Both the position numbers and the translations under genes were made by a program. A stretch of DNA of 64,000 bases from Rhodococcoides fascians A25f. Lineage in GTDB: Bacteria > Actinomycetota > Actinomycetes > Mycobacteriales > Mycobacteriaceae. The stretch is from NCBI RefSeq assembly GCF_000760935.2, contig NZ_CP049744.1, positions 4,867,501 through 4,931,500 on the forward strand, written 5' to 3'. Shown in pieces: positions 17,351 to 25,581 of this stretch. Each line of letters opens with the position of its first letter. Positions within the stretch are counted from its first letter, which is position 1. The notes beneath the pieces were generated by a model that worked only from the letters and a program-made list of their open reading frames with translations, made no database searches and was not told the DNA's origin.

Positions 17351-17781
17351 ACCGCAAACCGAAGCGTCTGTCCGCGGGAGACACTCTCGGCGGCCGAACG
17401 ATCGGACCGATAACGCAGACCGATATCGTGCGCTTCGCCGGTGCCGGTGGCGATTTCAATCCGCTGCACCATGACGACGAGTACGCGCGGGCCGCAGGGT
17501 TGCCAGGAGTGATTGCGATGGGTCAACTGCAAGCCGGACTCCTGGCGGCGTGGATCGCCGATACTGTCCACGTGGAACACTTGCTGGCATATTCGGTGCG
17601 TTTCGCGTCGCCGCTGGCGATCGGTGACCTCGTCCGGCTTACCGGCTCGGTCTCCGCGGTCGATTCCGACAACCACACAGCGGAGCTGACTGTGCAGGCC
17701 GCGGTAGGTGACCGAGTCGTGGCTTCCGGTCGGGCGCACACGCGAATCTCGACCGCCGCGTTAGACGTTCGATCGCAATAG
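17347..17781 (+). CDS. MaoC-like hydratase, catalytic subunit
   Basis: A 144-residue hotdog protein with the (R)-specific enoyl-CoA hydratase signature AGAGGDFNPLHHDDEYARAA (catalytic Asp and His), followed by GVIAMGQLQAGLLAAW. It likely forms the active heteromer with the preceding gene product. The start is a TTG inside the overlap TTGA, with GGGGAAAGAG just upstream. No ATG or GTG in the right place exists, and the overlap implies coupled translation. The resulting hydratase may handle a bulky side-chain or ring enoyl-CoA, as in steroid pathways. The substrate is inferred only loosely. Confidence 0.82.
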   Translation: MNRKPKRLSAGDTLGGRTIGPITQTDIVRFAGAGGDFNPLHHDDEYARAAGLPGVIAMGQLQAGLLAAWIADTVHVEHLLAYSVRFASPLAIGDLVRLTGSVSAVDSDNHTAELTVQAAVGDRVVASGRAHTRISTAALDVRSQ

Positions 17782-17834
17782 CGCCCACTGGACACCACAG
17801 CAGCCCAATTCGTTCCCGACACGATTCTGCCGGC

Positions 17835-17867
17835 CCGCGGTGTGCGGACAAAGGACGTACACCGCGG
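17835..17867. terminator. Hairpin between convergent genes
   Basis: A 9-bp inverted repeat, CCGCGGTGT (17835-17843) and ACACCGCGG (17859-17867), lies between the ends of the MaoC operon and the thioesterase gene. It is suited to act as a two-way terminator. Confidence 0.55.
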
Positions 17868-18030
17868 CCCGATGCAGAGTGCGTCGGTGCGGTATTGCCA
17901 AGGCCAACGCTGCATCCGTGTGCACGCAGGTACTCGCGCAGCCACTTGGCCGGGCTCACGCCAATTCGCTGCGCATCAGAGCGACCCGAACGCCGCAGCC
18001 ATAGCCTGCCCGTGTAATACGCGACGTTCC

Positions 18031-18810
18031 TTACTGCTCGTTTCGCACTGCGGGCTGGACGGTCACCGTTGCAATGGAACACGGTTTACCGACAGCATTC
18101 TCGGAGACGACCCGAACAATGGCCTGAGAACGACCGCGGTGGACCACCTCTGACCTAAAGGTCGTCGCGCGGAGGGCGTCGGCCGGCCGCACGTACGCGA
18201 TGTCGACGCTCGTAGTACGCAGTTCGCCGCGCGCTCCGAGCGCGTTCATTGCCGCAAATTCGGATCCGCACACAAGAACTCCACCGTGAACGATACCCAT
18301 CACGTTGGCTGCATACGGGGTTTGTCCCATCACGAGACGGTCGGGGGAGGGAGTGGTGATCTCGAGACGGGAGCGTAGTGAGGGATCCCCTTCGAGCAAG
18401 TCCGAACGCAGCGGCGAATCCCGCGCCGCCAATCTCCGCTCCACCACGTGCGATCGTTGGGTCACCAACGCAAGAAGGGAACCGCACGAGTCGCGAGCGG
18501 AACCCTGCGTCGTTCCGCTGGTGCCGTCACGGGCGACGATGTCGCCGGTCACCGTGATCGGTGTTCCATCCACTGGCGGGTCACGAAGGAAGTCCATGCG
18601 GATACCGAGACTCACAGGCCACGACTCAGCAGAAACCCCGGACACGACGATGTATCCCGTCACGTCGTCCAGGACGACACCGAGCGCAGCCCGACACACA
18701 CCGACTACGGGATCGGTCAACCACGATCCCGACGCCATCTCCAACTGAGCGTGCTCCTGCGAGAGGCTGACGGGCCGGATGTACAGAGCACGTTCGATGT
18801 CACCGGTCAC
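18031..18810 (-). CDS. Double-hotdog acyl-CoA thioesterase-like protein
   Basis: About 259 residues with two hotdog repeats. The second has VMGIVHGGVLVCGSEFAAMNAL, the PaaI/4HBT-type helix motif, followed by SVDIAYVRPADALRATTF. The first repeat is more diverged. It probably hydrolyses an acyl-CoA, relieving CoA trapping, but the family also includes non-hydrolytic members. The start is uncertain: the frame is open to 18888 and GTG at 18810 gives the best N-terminus. The longer version would overlap the ligase remnant just upstream. Confidence 0.65.
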   Translation of the reverse strand: MTGDIERALYIRPVSLSQEHAQLEMASGSWLTDPVVGVCRAALGVVLDDVTGYIVVSGVSAESWPVSLGIRMDFLRDPPVDGTPITVTGDIVARDGTSGTTQGSARDSCGSLLALVTQRSHVVERRLAARDSPLRSDLLEGDPSLRSRLEITTPSPDRLVMGQTPYAANVMGIVHGGVLVCGSEFAAMNALGARGELRTTSVDIAYVRPADALRATTFRSEVVHRGRSQAIVRVVSENAVGKPCSIATVTVQPAVRNEQ

Positions 18811-18842
18811 GAAGCCGCGACCGACCGCGGATGTCTCCGACG

Positions 18843-19235
18843 TCAACGCGCGCTCACAGGGATTCCCGCACTGAACTTTTCGGCCCAAAGTTTGCGCAGT
18901 ACAAGCTCTCGAATCGCTCCGGTCGCCGTCGCCGGTACCTCATCCACTTCAACGACCCGCTCCGGTGCCTTCTGCACTGCCCCTCCTCTATCGGTCGGGC
19001 ACGTCCGGAGATATCGCACGTTCGAAGCATCCTGCCCGTGCCTGGGAGCTACGAATACGCACATTTCGTCGCCGAGACGTTCGTCCGATGTTTCAACCAC
19101 GGTCAGTGCTCCTACTTCGAGATGCTCGGCCAACTCGCCCTCGACCACCAGGACGCTCACTCGGACCGCCGCGGGATGAAGATGTATGTCTGCCGTCTGT
19201 CCGGTTGGCCGCAGACAATTGTCTATGCCCGCCAT
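18843..19235 (-). pseudogene. C-terminal remnant of an acyl-CoA ligase
   Basis: The frame encodes about 130 residues resembling only the small C-terminal domain of AMP-forming acyl-CoA ligases: VVEGELAEHLEVGALTVVE, SDERLGDEMCVFVAPRHG, and VDEVPATATGAIRELVL, where the catalytic Lys of TGKI is replaced by Ala. The large N-terminal ATP-binding domain is absent; the CitE-like gene ends only about 80 bases upstream. The start within the frame is arbitrary. This is read as a leftover after deletion of most of a ligase gene. Confidence 0.6.
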
Positions 19236-19313
19236 CTTGTCCGGGTGGGAAGACCGAACAGTGCCGCCATTCGGTGGCTACGCGGCTGTGTGTGCAGGAA
19301 CGCTCGGCCACTG

Positions 19314-20219
19314 CTACGAGATCCCTTCAGGTCGGGGATCCGCAGCTGCTGCGAGGGCCAGCACGCGTCGCGCCTGCGCGAGATGGGGCGCGTCGAGCAT
19401 CTTTCCATCCAAAGAAACGGTTCCTACGTCTCCGGTGAACGCCTCGATGACGCGGTGCGCGTGGTCGACCTCCGCGGCCGACGGTGTGAATGCATCGTTG
19501 ATGACATCGACCTGTGCTGGATGTATCGCAATCCTGCCACTGAATCCTTCTGCGCGGGCGTGACGTGAAGACTCCGCGAGCCCCTCCGAGTCGCGGACAT
19601 CGACGAAAAGAGTCTCCACCGCCTCGACGCCGGCTGCCCGTGCGGCCATCAATGTCATCGACCGCACCATCTGGTAGGTGAATGCCCAGCCGCCGTCCGG
19701 TCCGGTATTCTTGGAGGCACCGAGTGCAGCACTCAGATCCTCAGCACCCCATGTCATTCCGAAGAGCCGGGGCAGCGCGGCCTCGGCGAAGTCGCCGAGT
19801 CGGAAAGGGGCTGTCGGGGTCTCCGTCACGACGGGAAGAACCTGTATCTGTCCCTGTGGTAAGCCGCTCGCTGCTTCGAGTGCGTCGAGGTAGTGGTGAA
19901 CTCTGAGTACCTCGGCTGGACTGTCGATCTTGGGGATCATGATCCCCGCCGGGTTCGAGTGCACCACCGCTGCGAGGTCCAACAACGCATGGGCGGTATC
20001 GACGGGATTCATACGTACCCACAGCTGCGGACCCTGCGCTCGCCCCTGATGGTCACGAAGAAATTGATGCACCAGTTCGCGTGCTACCGGTTTGCGATTC
20101 TCGCTGACCGCGTCCTCGAGGTCCAGGATCAGGGCATCTGCTCTGCTGTCTGCGCCTTTGGACAACTTTTTCTCGCTGTCGCCTGGTACGAAGAGGAAGG
20201 ACCGTAATGGCGCGCTCAC
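19314..20219 (-). CDS. CitE-like HpcH/HpaI aldolase/citrate lyase family protein
   Basis: A 301-residue TIM-barrel protein beginning [18 protein letters not shown], with [12 protein letters not shown] (metal/substrate acidic residues), [10 protein letters not shown], and a central [16 protein letters not shown]. The last motif is typical of CitE-like and malyl/methylmalyl-CoA lyases. These enzymes cleave or form beta-hydroxyacyl-CoA bonds with Mg2+. It starts at a GTG that overlaps the stop of the MaoC gene as GTGA. A hydratase plus CitE-like lyase pair resembles mesaconyl/citramalyl-CoA handling, which would suit late steps on branched C5-type intermediates. That is inference. Confidence 0.85.
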   Translation of the reverse strand: MSAPLRSFLFVPGDSEKKLSKGADSRADALILDLEDAVSENRKPVARELVHQFLRDHQGRAQGPQLWVRMNPVDTAHALLDLAAVVHSNPAGIMIPKIDSPAEVLRVHHYLDALEAASGLPQGQIQVLPVVTETPTAPFRLGDFAEAALPRLFGMTWGAEDLSAALGASKNTGPDGGWAFTYQMVRSMTLMAARAAGVEAVETLFVDVRDSEGLAESSRHARAEGFSGRIAIHPAQVDVINDAFTPSAAEVDHAHRVIEAFTGDVGTVSLDGKMLDAPHLAQARRVLALAAAADPRPEGIS

Positions 20220-20677
20220 TCCGGCTTCTTACGCTGCAGACCCGCCCGTTTGCACGACGCCACCAACTCGTCACGTTGGTTGAAAGCACGGTGGAGAAAA
20301 ACGACAATCCCTTGATCGGGCCGAGATTTCGAGTCACGCAGCTCGATGACCTCGGTGGTGACATGGAGAGTGTCGCCATGAAACACGGGTGCTGGAAACC
20401 TTACTTCGTCCCACCCGAGGTTGGCGACGGCCGTTCCGAGAGTGGTATCTCCCACCGAGATTCCCACCATCAACCCCAGGGTGAAAGCGCTGTTGACGAT
20501 ACGCTGGCCGTAGTCGGTGCCACGCATGTACTCCTCGTCGAGATGGAGCTGCGCGGGGTTGTGGGTCATCGCGGTGAAGAGGACGTTGTCGGTTTCGGTC
20601 ACCGTTCGTCTGATTGCGTGTTCGAAGGTCTGTCCGACAGTCAGTTCGTCGAACCACAAGCCTGCCATATGCATCAT
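20216..20677 (-). CDS. MaoC-family hydratase (mesaconyl-CoA hydratase-like)
   Basis: About 153 residues: a single hotdog domain with [25 protein letters not shown]. The N-P-x-x-L-H-L-D pattern, with Thr/His in place of the usual GD, is typical of the mesaconyl-CoA/beta-methylmalyl-CoA hydratase branch. Downstream are [24 protein letters not shown] and a charged C-terminus. It is coupled to the CitE-like gene by GTGA. The ATG at 20677 has GAGG five bases upstream, while 20701 has no ribosome binding site. A FadR-type operator lies 47 bases upstream. Confidence 0.82.
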   Translation of the reverse strand: MMHMAGLWFDELTVGQTFEHAIRRTVTETDNVLFTAMTHNPAQLHLDEEYMRGTDYGQRIVNSAFTLGLMVGISVGDTTLGTAVANLGWDEVRFPAPVFHGDTLHVTTEVIELRDSKSRPDQGIVVFLHRAFNQRDELVASCKRAGLQRKKPE

Positions 20678-20724
20678 CCTGTCCTCGGGAACGCCGATCA
20701 TGAGCCGGCACTCTACAAAGTAAA

Positions 20725-20735
20725 TGGTACGACCA
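20725..20735. promoter_or_regulatory. FadR/GntR-type operator, TGGTACGACCA
   Basis: The outer arms TGGT and ACCA are a perfect palindrome. It is located between the thiolase stop and the MaoC/CitE operon start. Confidence 0.62.
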
Positions 20736-20765
20736 AATCCGGCCAGCGCTTCCGGCTTTCTGCAC

Positions 20766-21944
20766 TCAAGCCTTGATCAACAGGGCATTGCCTTGGCCGC
20801 CGCCGCCGCACAGAGCCGCTGCGCCGATACCGCCACCGGCACGCTTCAACGAGTGCGCGAGAGACAAGGCCAGCCGCGCACCGGACATACCGACAGGATG
20901 CCCCAATGCGACTGCCCCGCCGTTGATGTTGACTCTGGACGGGTCCAAACCGAGCCGCTCGATCGACGCAAGTGCCACTCCAGCGAACGCCTCGTTGATT
21001 TCGATCAGATCCAGGTCAACGACCTGTGTCACCCCATCCTTCATCAGGGCAGCGGAAATGGCCGCAGCTGGCTGATACAACAACGAAGTGTCCGGACCCG
21101 CGACGAAGGCGGACGCCCCGAGGGTCGCCAGCCAGTCGAGTCCGAGTTCGCGGGCTCTGGCCTCGGTCATCAGCACGACCGCAGCGGCCCCGTCGGACAG
21201 CTGCGATGCCGATCCGGCAGTGATGGACCCGTCCTGTCGGAAAGCCGGGCGGAGCTTGCCGAGGCTGTCCGCTGTGGTGCCTTCACGAATACCCTCGTCG
21301 ACGGTCATGGTCGAAGATCCTCGACGCCCAGCGATCTCCACAGGCGCTATCTCGCCGGCGAAGGTGCCGCTCGCAGTGGCGGCTGCGGCCAGAGCGTGTG
21401 ACCGCGCGGCGAATTCGTCCTGCGCTTGACGAGCCACACCAGCTTCACGGACATAGCTCTCGGTCGCCTCACCCATCGACACCTTGTCGAAAGCGCAAAT
21501 CAAGGCATCCGAATCGAGCGCATCGTCGAGACTCGCCGCACCGTACCGAAATCCAGTCCGTGCACCCTTGGCGAGATATGGGGCATTGGTCATCGATTCC
21601 ATACCGCCTGCAACCACGATCTCCGCGTCTCCGCAGCTGATCAGACGGCCAGCCTCGATGATTGCCTGCAACCCGGACAAGCACAGGTTGTTGATCGTGA
21701 TCGCGGTCGTGGTCAGTGGCAGTCCCGCGGCAACTGCTGCCTTACGTGCCGGATTGGGTCCGACACCGGCCTGAACCACATTTCCCATGATCACAGCGTC
21801 TACCGATTCCGCACTCACATCCGCTCGCGCCAGGGCGTTGGAGATGGCGTGTGCTCCGAGGTCGACCGCACTCAGCGAAGCGAGCGCACCCGCCAACTTA
21901 CCGATCGGGGTGCGTGCCCCGGCAACGATAACAATCCCGCTCAT
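20766..21944 (-). CDS. Acetyl-CoA acetyltransferase (thiolase)
   Basis: A 392-residue thiolase, complete at the active site: nucleophilic Cys in TINNLCLSGLQAI, His in NINGGAVALGHPVGMSGAR, and second Cys in ALCGGGGQGNAL. It begins IVIVAGARTPIGKLAGALA, close to biosynthetic-type thiolases that act on acetoacetyl-CoA and short beta-ketoacyl-CoAs. The ATG at 21944 has GGAGGAG about nine bases upstream; an extra upstream Met is not supported. It is the second thiolase of the regulon and likely handles terminal short-chain thiolysis. Confidence 0.9.
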   Translation of the reverse strand: MSGIVIVAGARTPIGKLAGALASLSAVDLGAHAISNALARADVSAESVDAVIMGNVVQAGVGPNPARKAAVAAGLPLTTTAITINNLCLSGLQAIIEAGRLISCGDAEIVVAGGMESMTNAPYLAKGARTGFRYGAASLDDALDSDALICAFDKVSMGEATESYVREAGVARQAQDEFAARSHALAAAATASGTFAGEIAPVEIAGRRGSSTMTVDEGIREGTTADSLGKLRPAFRQDGSITAGSASQLSDGAAAVVLMTEARARELGLDWLATLGASAFVAGPDTSLLYQPAAAISAALMKDGVTQVVDLDLIEINEAFAGVALASIERLGLDPSRVNINGGAVALGHPVGMSGARLALSLAHSLKRAGGGIGAAALCGGGGQGNALLIKA

Positions 21945-22013
21945 GTGAACCGTCTCCTCCAATAGGTGTGGTCGTCCGAGGCCCGGCCCTCGTGTTCGTC
22001 GACCGGTCAGTAC

Positions 22014-22730
22014 TCAGCTTCTGACGGGCGCGAACAGTCCGCAGAGCACTGAGACGGTCAAACCCACGGCCAGCGCGCACAACATGAGCAGGAGCGCTAC
22101 GCCGGCAACAAGTGTCCGCAGAGCAGTCCCGACGCCTTCTATCAGTTCGTGCACCGTCACTCCCTCACGTCGGATCGCCTCTGCTCTCGTCACGAGCCAT
22201 GACATCATATGGTCTGACCGAAAGCGAATTACGGTATGGTGCGGTGCTGCGAGATACGGAGCATCGCCCGAGCTGTCGATCTGCGCCGAACCGTCGAGGA
22301 ACCGCTGCTCCAGCCAGCTGATGGAGGGACGTGATGCGGCCAGCAAACCGAAGAAGTGATCGACCACGCCCAACTGCGGCAGCAACGGCGGGGCGTCAAT
22401 CTCATCCGAGTAGCTCGCCTCGGCACCCTTGCTGCACCACTTCGTAAGCAGCTCTCGGGTTTGGTACGTCGGAACCACGTCGTCGTTCACGTTCTGCAAC
22501 AGCACAATTGGAACGGTCGGCGATGTTTGCCCGAGTACGAGGCGTTCGAGAACCTCGCGAATCTGTGCATCTGATTCGAGACTTTCCGCTATGGACATGC
22601 CGCTTTTGGTGAAGTCTTTGCTTGCTCTGAAATCCCCAGTACGCAACGTCGCCCAGGACGCATTGCTGCGCAGTCCTCTCTGACGGATGGAGTCGATCGA
22701 GTTAGGCCGGACAACGAGCTGGAACAGATG
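22014..22730 (-). pseudogene. C-terminal remnant of a secretory-lipase-family protein
   Basis: The frame resembles the second half of the actinobacterial secretory lipase family: SWATLRTG, PIVLLQNVNDDVVPTYQTRE (region of the catalytic Asp), LLTKWCSKG, LGVVDHFFGLLAASRPSISW (region of the catalytic His) and a hydrophobic tail. The half with the GxSxG nucleophile is missing, and the place where it should be is occupied by a strong hairpin and the end of the aldehyde dehydrogenase gene. No ribosome binding site is seen. It is most likely an untranslated relic. Confidence 0.6.
22210..22220. promoter_or_regulatory. FadR/GntR-type operator-like site, TGGTCTGACCG
   Basis: It matches the other sites except for the last base and sits inside the lipase remnant, 265 bases upstream of the thiolase start. 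If the remnant is not translated, this may be the thiolase promoter region. It is more distant than the other sites, so confidence is lower. Confidence 0.45.
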
Positions 22731-22767
22731 ATTGCCACGGGTCCACAACGCGCGGACCCGTGGCAAT
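22731..22767. terminator. 14-bp perfect hairpin downstream of the aldehyde dehydrogenase gene
   Basis: ATTGCCACGGGTCC (22731-22744) pairs perfectly with GGACCCGTGGCAAT (22754-22767) across a 9-nt loop. It starts 15 bases after the aldehyde dehydrogenase stop on the minus strand. It is a strong candidate terminator despite lacking a long T-run. Confidence 0.75.
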
Positions 22768-22782
22768 CAGCTCAGGAAAGTC

Positions 22783-24261
22783 CTACTCGCGCACGCGCGC
22801 TTTCAGGTCGTCGAGCGCGGCCTGGATGTTCGCGTCGATTGCCTGTGCGAAACCTTCGGTAGCCAACGAGGCACCGACAAGTCCATCCGTCAGACCCAAC
22901 TCGCCTTCAGCGACCGCAACGGTTCTCATGTGACTCAAACGGTCGAACCCTGCTCGACCGTGGTACGCACCAGATCCCGAGTTGCCAACCCCTCCAAACG
23001 GCGTCCCAGGTAAGAACGCGTGTGCAATACCGTCATTGACAGTGATGCCGCCGCTGCGCGTGAACTCCAAGAACCGGTCGAACTGGGCGTCTTGTTCGCC
23101 GTACCAGTAGGCACCCAGCGGCGACGGATGTGAGTTGATGTAGTCGATCGCTTCGTCGACATGAGCGTAGCTGTAGATCGAGATGACCGGCCCGAACACC
23201 TCTTCGGTCGATATCGCTGCGTCCGCCGGTACGTTACGGAGGATTGTGGGGGTCAGCAGGCGGTCCCCGGAGGGTTCACCTTGCTGATCCGATTCGCCTG
23301 GGATGGCCACCCGTTCGGCGCCCTTCTCCACAGCGTCGTCGACCAGGCCTTCGATACGAGCATAATTACGCTGGTTTACGATCGACACGAGACCGGCGGT
23401 GCTGCTCGGGTCCGGAAAGAGCGCACGAATTTCACTTCCGAGCTTCTGTACGAAGACTTCCTCGTCTTTCTGCGGGACGAACACGTAATCGGGGCACAGA
23501 CAGACCTGCCCTGAGTTCAACAACCTTGATCCGGCAATGCGGTGGGCGGCGAGGTCGAGATCCGCCGACTCCGACACCACCACCGGGTTTTTCCCCCCGA
23601 GTTCCAAAGTCGTGGGAACGAGGTTTCGAGCCGCAGCCTCGGCGACCTTCTTGCCGATCGCCGGCGATCCGGTGAACACGATGTGGTCGAGTTGCAATTG
23701 CGAGAAATGCTCCGCTGTCGATATGTCGCCGACCACGACGGCAACCTCATCGGGACTCAGACGCTCCGCCACGGCAGCTGCAAGAACCGCACCGGTACGA
23801 GGATGAAAGTCGGGGAACTTGATGATGACCCGGTTTCCAGCAGCGAGCGCGTCGATTGCGGGGTGGATCGTCAATTCGAGGGGGAAGTTCCATGCGCCGA
23901 TCACACCGACGACGCCGAGGGGTTGCGGAACAACGTAACCGCCCGAAACGTCCTGAGGCTTCATCCACTCGGCGATACCATCGCGAAGCTCTTGTGCAGC
24001 ACCGACGAACGGCAACGTGTCCAACGCCTTCGTCAGGGCTGTGGGCCGGGAGCCGTATTCTGCATTCAGACTTTCCGCGATCTCATCGATGTGCTCAACA
24101 ATCGCCAGAAGCAGACGGTCGATCCGATTGATCCGTACCTCGGCCGACGGAGTGCCTTCCTTTCGAAAGGCGGCGCGCTGGTCGCGGACAAGGCGCTCGA
24201 GAGTTTCTCGTGACACCGGTTTCCCGACTTCGTTTGTGGAAATGGTCGACGTGGAAGTCAT
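22783..24261 (-). CDS. Aldehyde dehydrogenase (coniferyl-aldehyde dehydrogenase-like)
   Basis: A 492-residue NAD(P)-dependent aldehyde dehydrogenase. It has the cofactor segment IGAWNFPLELTIHPAIDALA, FTGSPAIGKKVAEAAA, the general base Glu in TLELGGKNPVVV, the nucleophilic Cys in SGQVCLCPDYVFV, and EEVFGPVISIYSY. The C-terminal part resembles CalB-type and fatty/aryl aldehyde dehydrogenases with a hydrophobic tail region. It should oxidise the aldehyde made by the neighbouring alcohol dehydrogenase to the acid used by the CoA ligase. The start has AAAGGGAAAA upstream. It is the second gene of the two-gene operon and ends at a strong hairpin. Confidence 0.9.
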   Translation of the reverse strand: MTSTSTISTNEVGKPVSRETLERLVRDQRAAFRKEGTPSAEVRINRIDRLLLAIVEHIDEIAESLNAEYGSRPTALTKALDTLPFVGAAQELRDGIAEWMKPQDVSGGYVVPQPLGVVGVIGAWNFPLELTIHPAIDALAAGNRVIIKFPDFHPRTGAVLAAAVAERLSPDEVAVVVGDISTAEHFSQLQLDHIVFTGSPAIGKKVAEAAARNLVPTTLELGGKNPVVVSESADLDLAAHRIAGSRLLNSGQVCLCPDYVFVPQKDEEVFVQKLGSEIRALFPDPSSTAGLVSIVNQRNYARIEGLVDDAVEKGAERVAIPGESDQQGEPSGDRLLTPTILRNVPADAAISTEEVFGPVISIYSYAHVDEAIDYINSHPSPLGAYWYGEQDAQFDRFLEFTRSGGITVNDGIAHAFLPGTPFGGVGNSGSGAYHGRAGFDRLSHMRTVAVAEGELGLTDGLVGASLATEGFAQAIDANIQAALDDLKARVRE

Positions 24262-24295
24262 CTATTTTCCCTTTCAGTGCAAATATGAATCTCTG

Positions 24296-25396
24296 TCAGA
24301 AAACGAGAACCGGCTTGATCGCGACGCCGGTTTCCAAATCCTCGACCGCCTGATTGATTTCTTGGAATGAGTACTTTTTCACCAACCGATCGATCGGGAA
24401 CCGCCCCTGGCGGTACAACTCGATGAGGCGGGGAATGAATTCGTGGGGACGCGAGTTACCCTCGGTCACTCCTACGATGGTTTTACCGGCCATCAGCAAT
24501 TCGAGCATGTCGACGCGTACTTCTGTACCTGCCTTGCCGAACCCCAACACCGCGCACGTTCCGGCGGGGGCGAGCGCGCTGACCGCGGTGCGCACGACTG
24601 CGGTGGATGCCGTCGTGTCGACAGCGAAGTCGGCCCCCATGCCTGTGATCTCGCGGATCGCGTCGACGAGATCGTCCGCGTCGCCCCTCAAAGTGTGGGT
24701 GGCCCCGACCTCGCGTGCCACATCCAGACGTTCATCGACCAAGTCCACAGCGATCACCGATTCGCAACCCACAACGCGAGCGGCCATGACCGCGGACAGG
24801 CCAACAGCACCGACACCGAATACGACCAGGCTGGACCCTGCTTGCGGTCGCAACTTGTTCATCACTGTTCCGGCGCCGGTCTGGATCCCACAGCCGAGGG
24901 GACCCAACAGGCTGAGATCGACGTCTTCTGGGACTTTCACGATGTTGCGTTCGTTCGCGATCGCGTAGGAGGCAAATGTCGATTGCGCGAAGAAGTTTCC
25001 GTTTACTCGGTCGCCGGAAACCGTGGAGATAGCGCTCGTTCCGTCGAGGCGACCTCCACTGACGTTTCTCATGGTGAACTCGATGCAGTACGCAGGTAGG
25101 CCCTGACGACAAGTGATGCAGATACCGCATGCGTCGAATGTGACGACGACCTTGTCTCCGACCGCGAACCTGGTGACGCCGTCACCGACGGCGTCGATCT
25201 CACCGCTCCCTTCGTGACCCAGCACGAGCGGGAGCGGTACCGGCAACCACTGTCGTTGAACCCCGATGTCCGTGTGGCAGATACCGACAGAATGCACGCG
25301 AACGCGAACCTCGCCGGGACGGGGGTCGTCCAGGTCGAGTTCTTCGATCTGAAACGGTGTTTCAGGCTCGCGTACTACAGCCGCTGTGATTCGCAT
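24296..25396 (-). CDS. Zinc-dependent alcohol dehydrogenase (aryl/terpenoid alcohol type)
   Basis: A 366-residue medium-chain dehydrogenase. Catalytic zinc ligands lie in GICHTDI and LGHEGSGEI. The structural zinc Cys set is CGICITCRQGLPAYC. The cofactor-binding segment is VFGVGAVGLSAVMAAR, and GCGIQTGAGTVMN is typical of the benzyl/geraniol/perillyl alcohol dehydrogenase group. With the aldehyde dehydrogenase 34 bases downstream it would convert a primary alcohol to a carboxylic acid. The ATG at 25396 has GGAGG upstream; the open frame extends 35 codons further but is not supported. The promoter region is shared with the divergent AcoR-like activator and contains a FadR-type operator. Confidence 0.9.
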   Translation of the reverse strand: MRITAAVVREPETPFQIEELDLDDPRPGEVRVRVHSVGICHTDIGVQRQWLPVPLPLVLGHEGSGEIDAVGDGVTRFAVGDKVVVTFDACGICITCRQGLPAYCIEFTMRNVSGGRLDGTSAISTVSGDRVNGNFFAQSTFASYAIANERNIVKVPEDVDLSLLGPLGCGIQTGAGTVMNKLRPQAGSSLVVFGVGAVGLSAVMAARVVGCESVIAVDLVDERLDVAREVGATHTLRGDADDLVDAIREITGMGADFAVDTTASTAVVRTAVSALAPAGTCAVLGFGKAGTEVRVDMLELLMAGKTIVGVTEGNSRPHEFIPRLIELYRQGRFPIDRLVKKYSFQEINQAVEDLETGVAIKPVLVF

Positions 25397-25503
25397 GGGC
25401 CTCCTCAATGTTGCACCCGTCGAGGTCGTCTTCGGGTGTGATCCAGATGACACAACTCTAAGAAGTAAACGATCTGACTGACCGTCCAACTTTCTGGACA
25501 ATT

Positions 25504-25514
25504 AGGTCTGACCA
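25504..25514. promoter_or_regulatory. FadR/GntR-type operator, AGGTCTGACCA
   Basis: Identical to the 11-mer at 16867-16877. It lies between the divergent alcohol dehydrogenase and AcoR-like regulator genes. A related half-site (CTGACTGACC, 25474-25483) is 30 bases to its left. Confidence 0.63.
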
Positions 25515-25581
25515 TTGGTAGGAACCTGAGCGCCCCGGGTGGTAGGTTCGACTCTGTGACCAGCGACGAGGCGGCTGAGCA

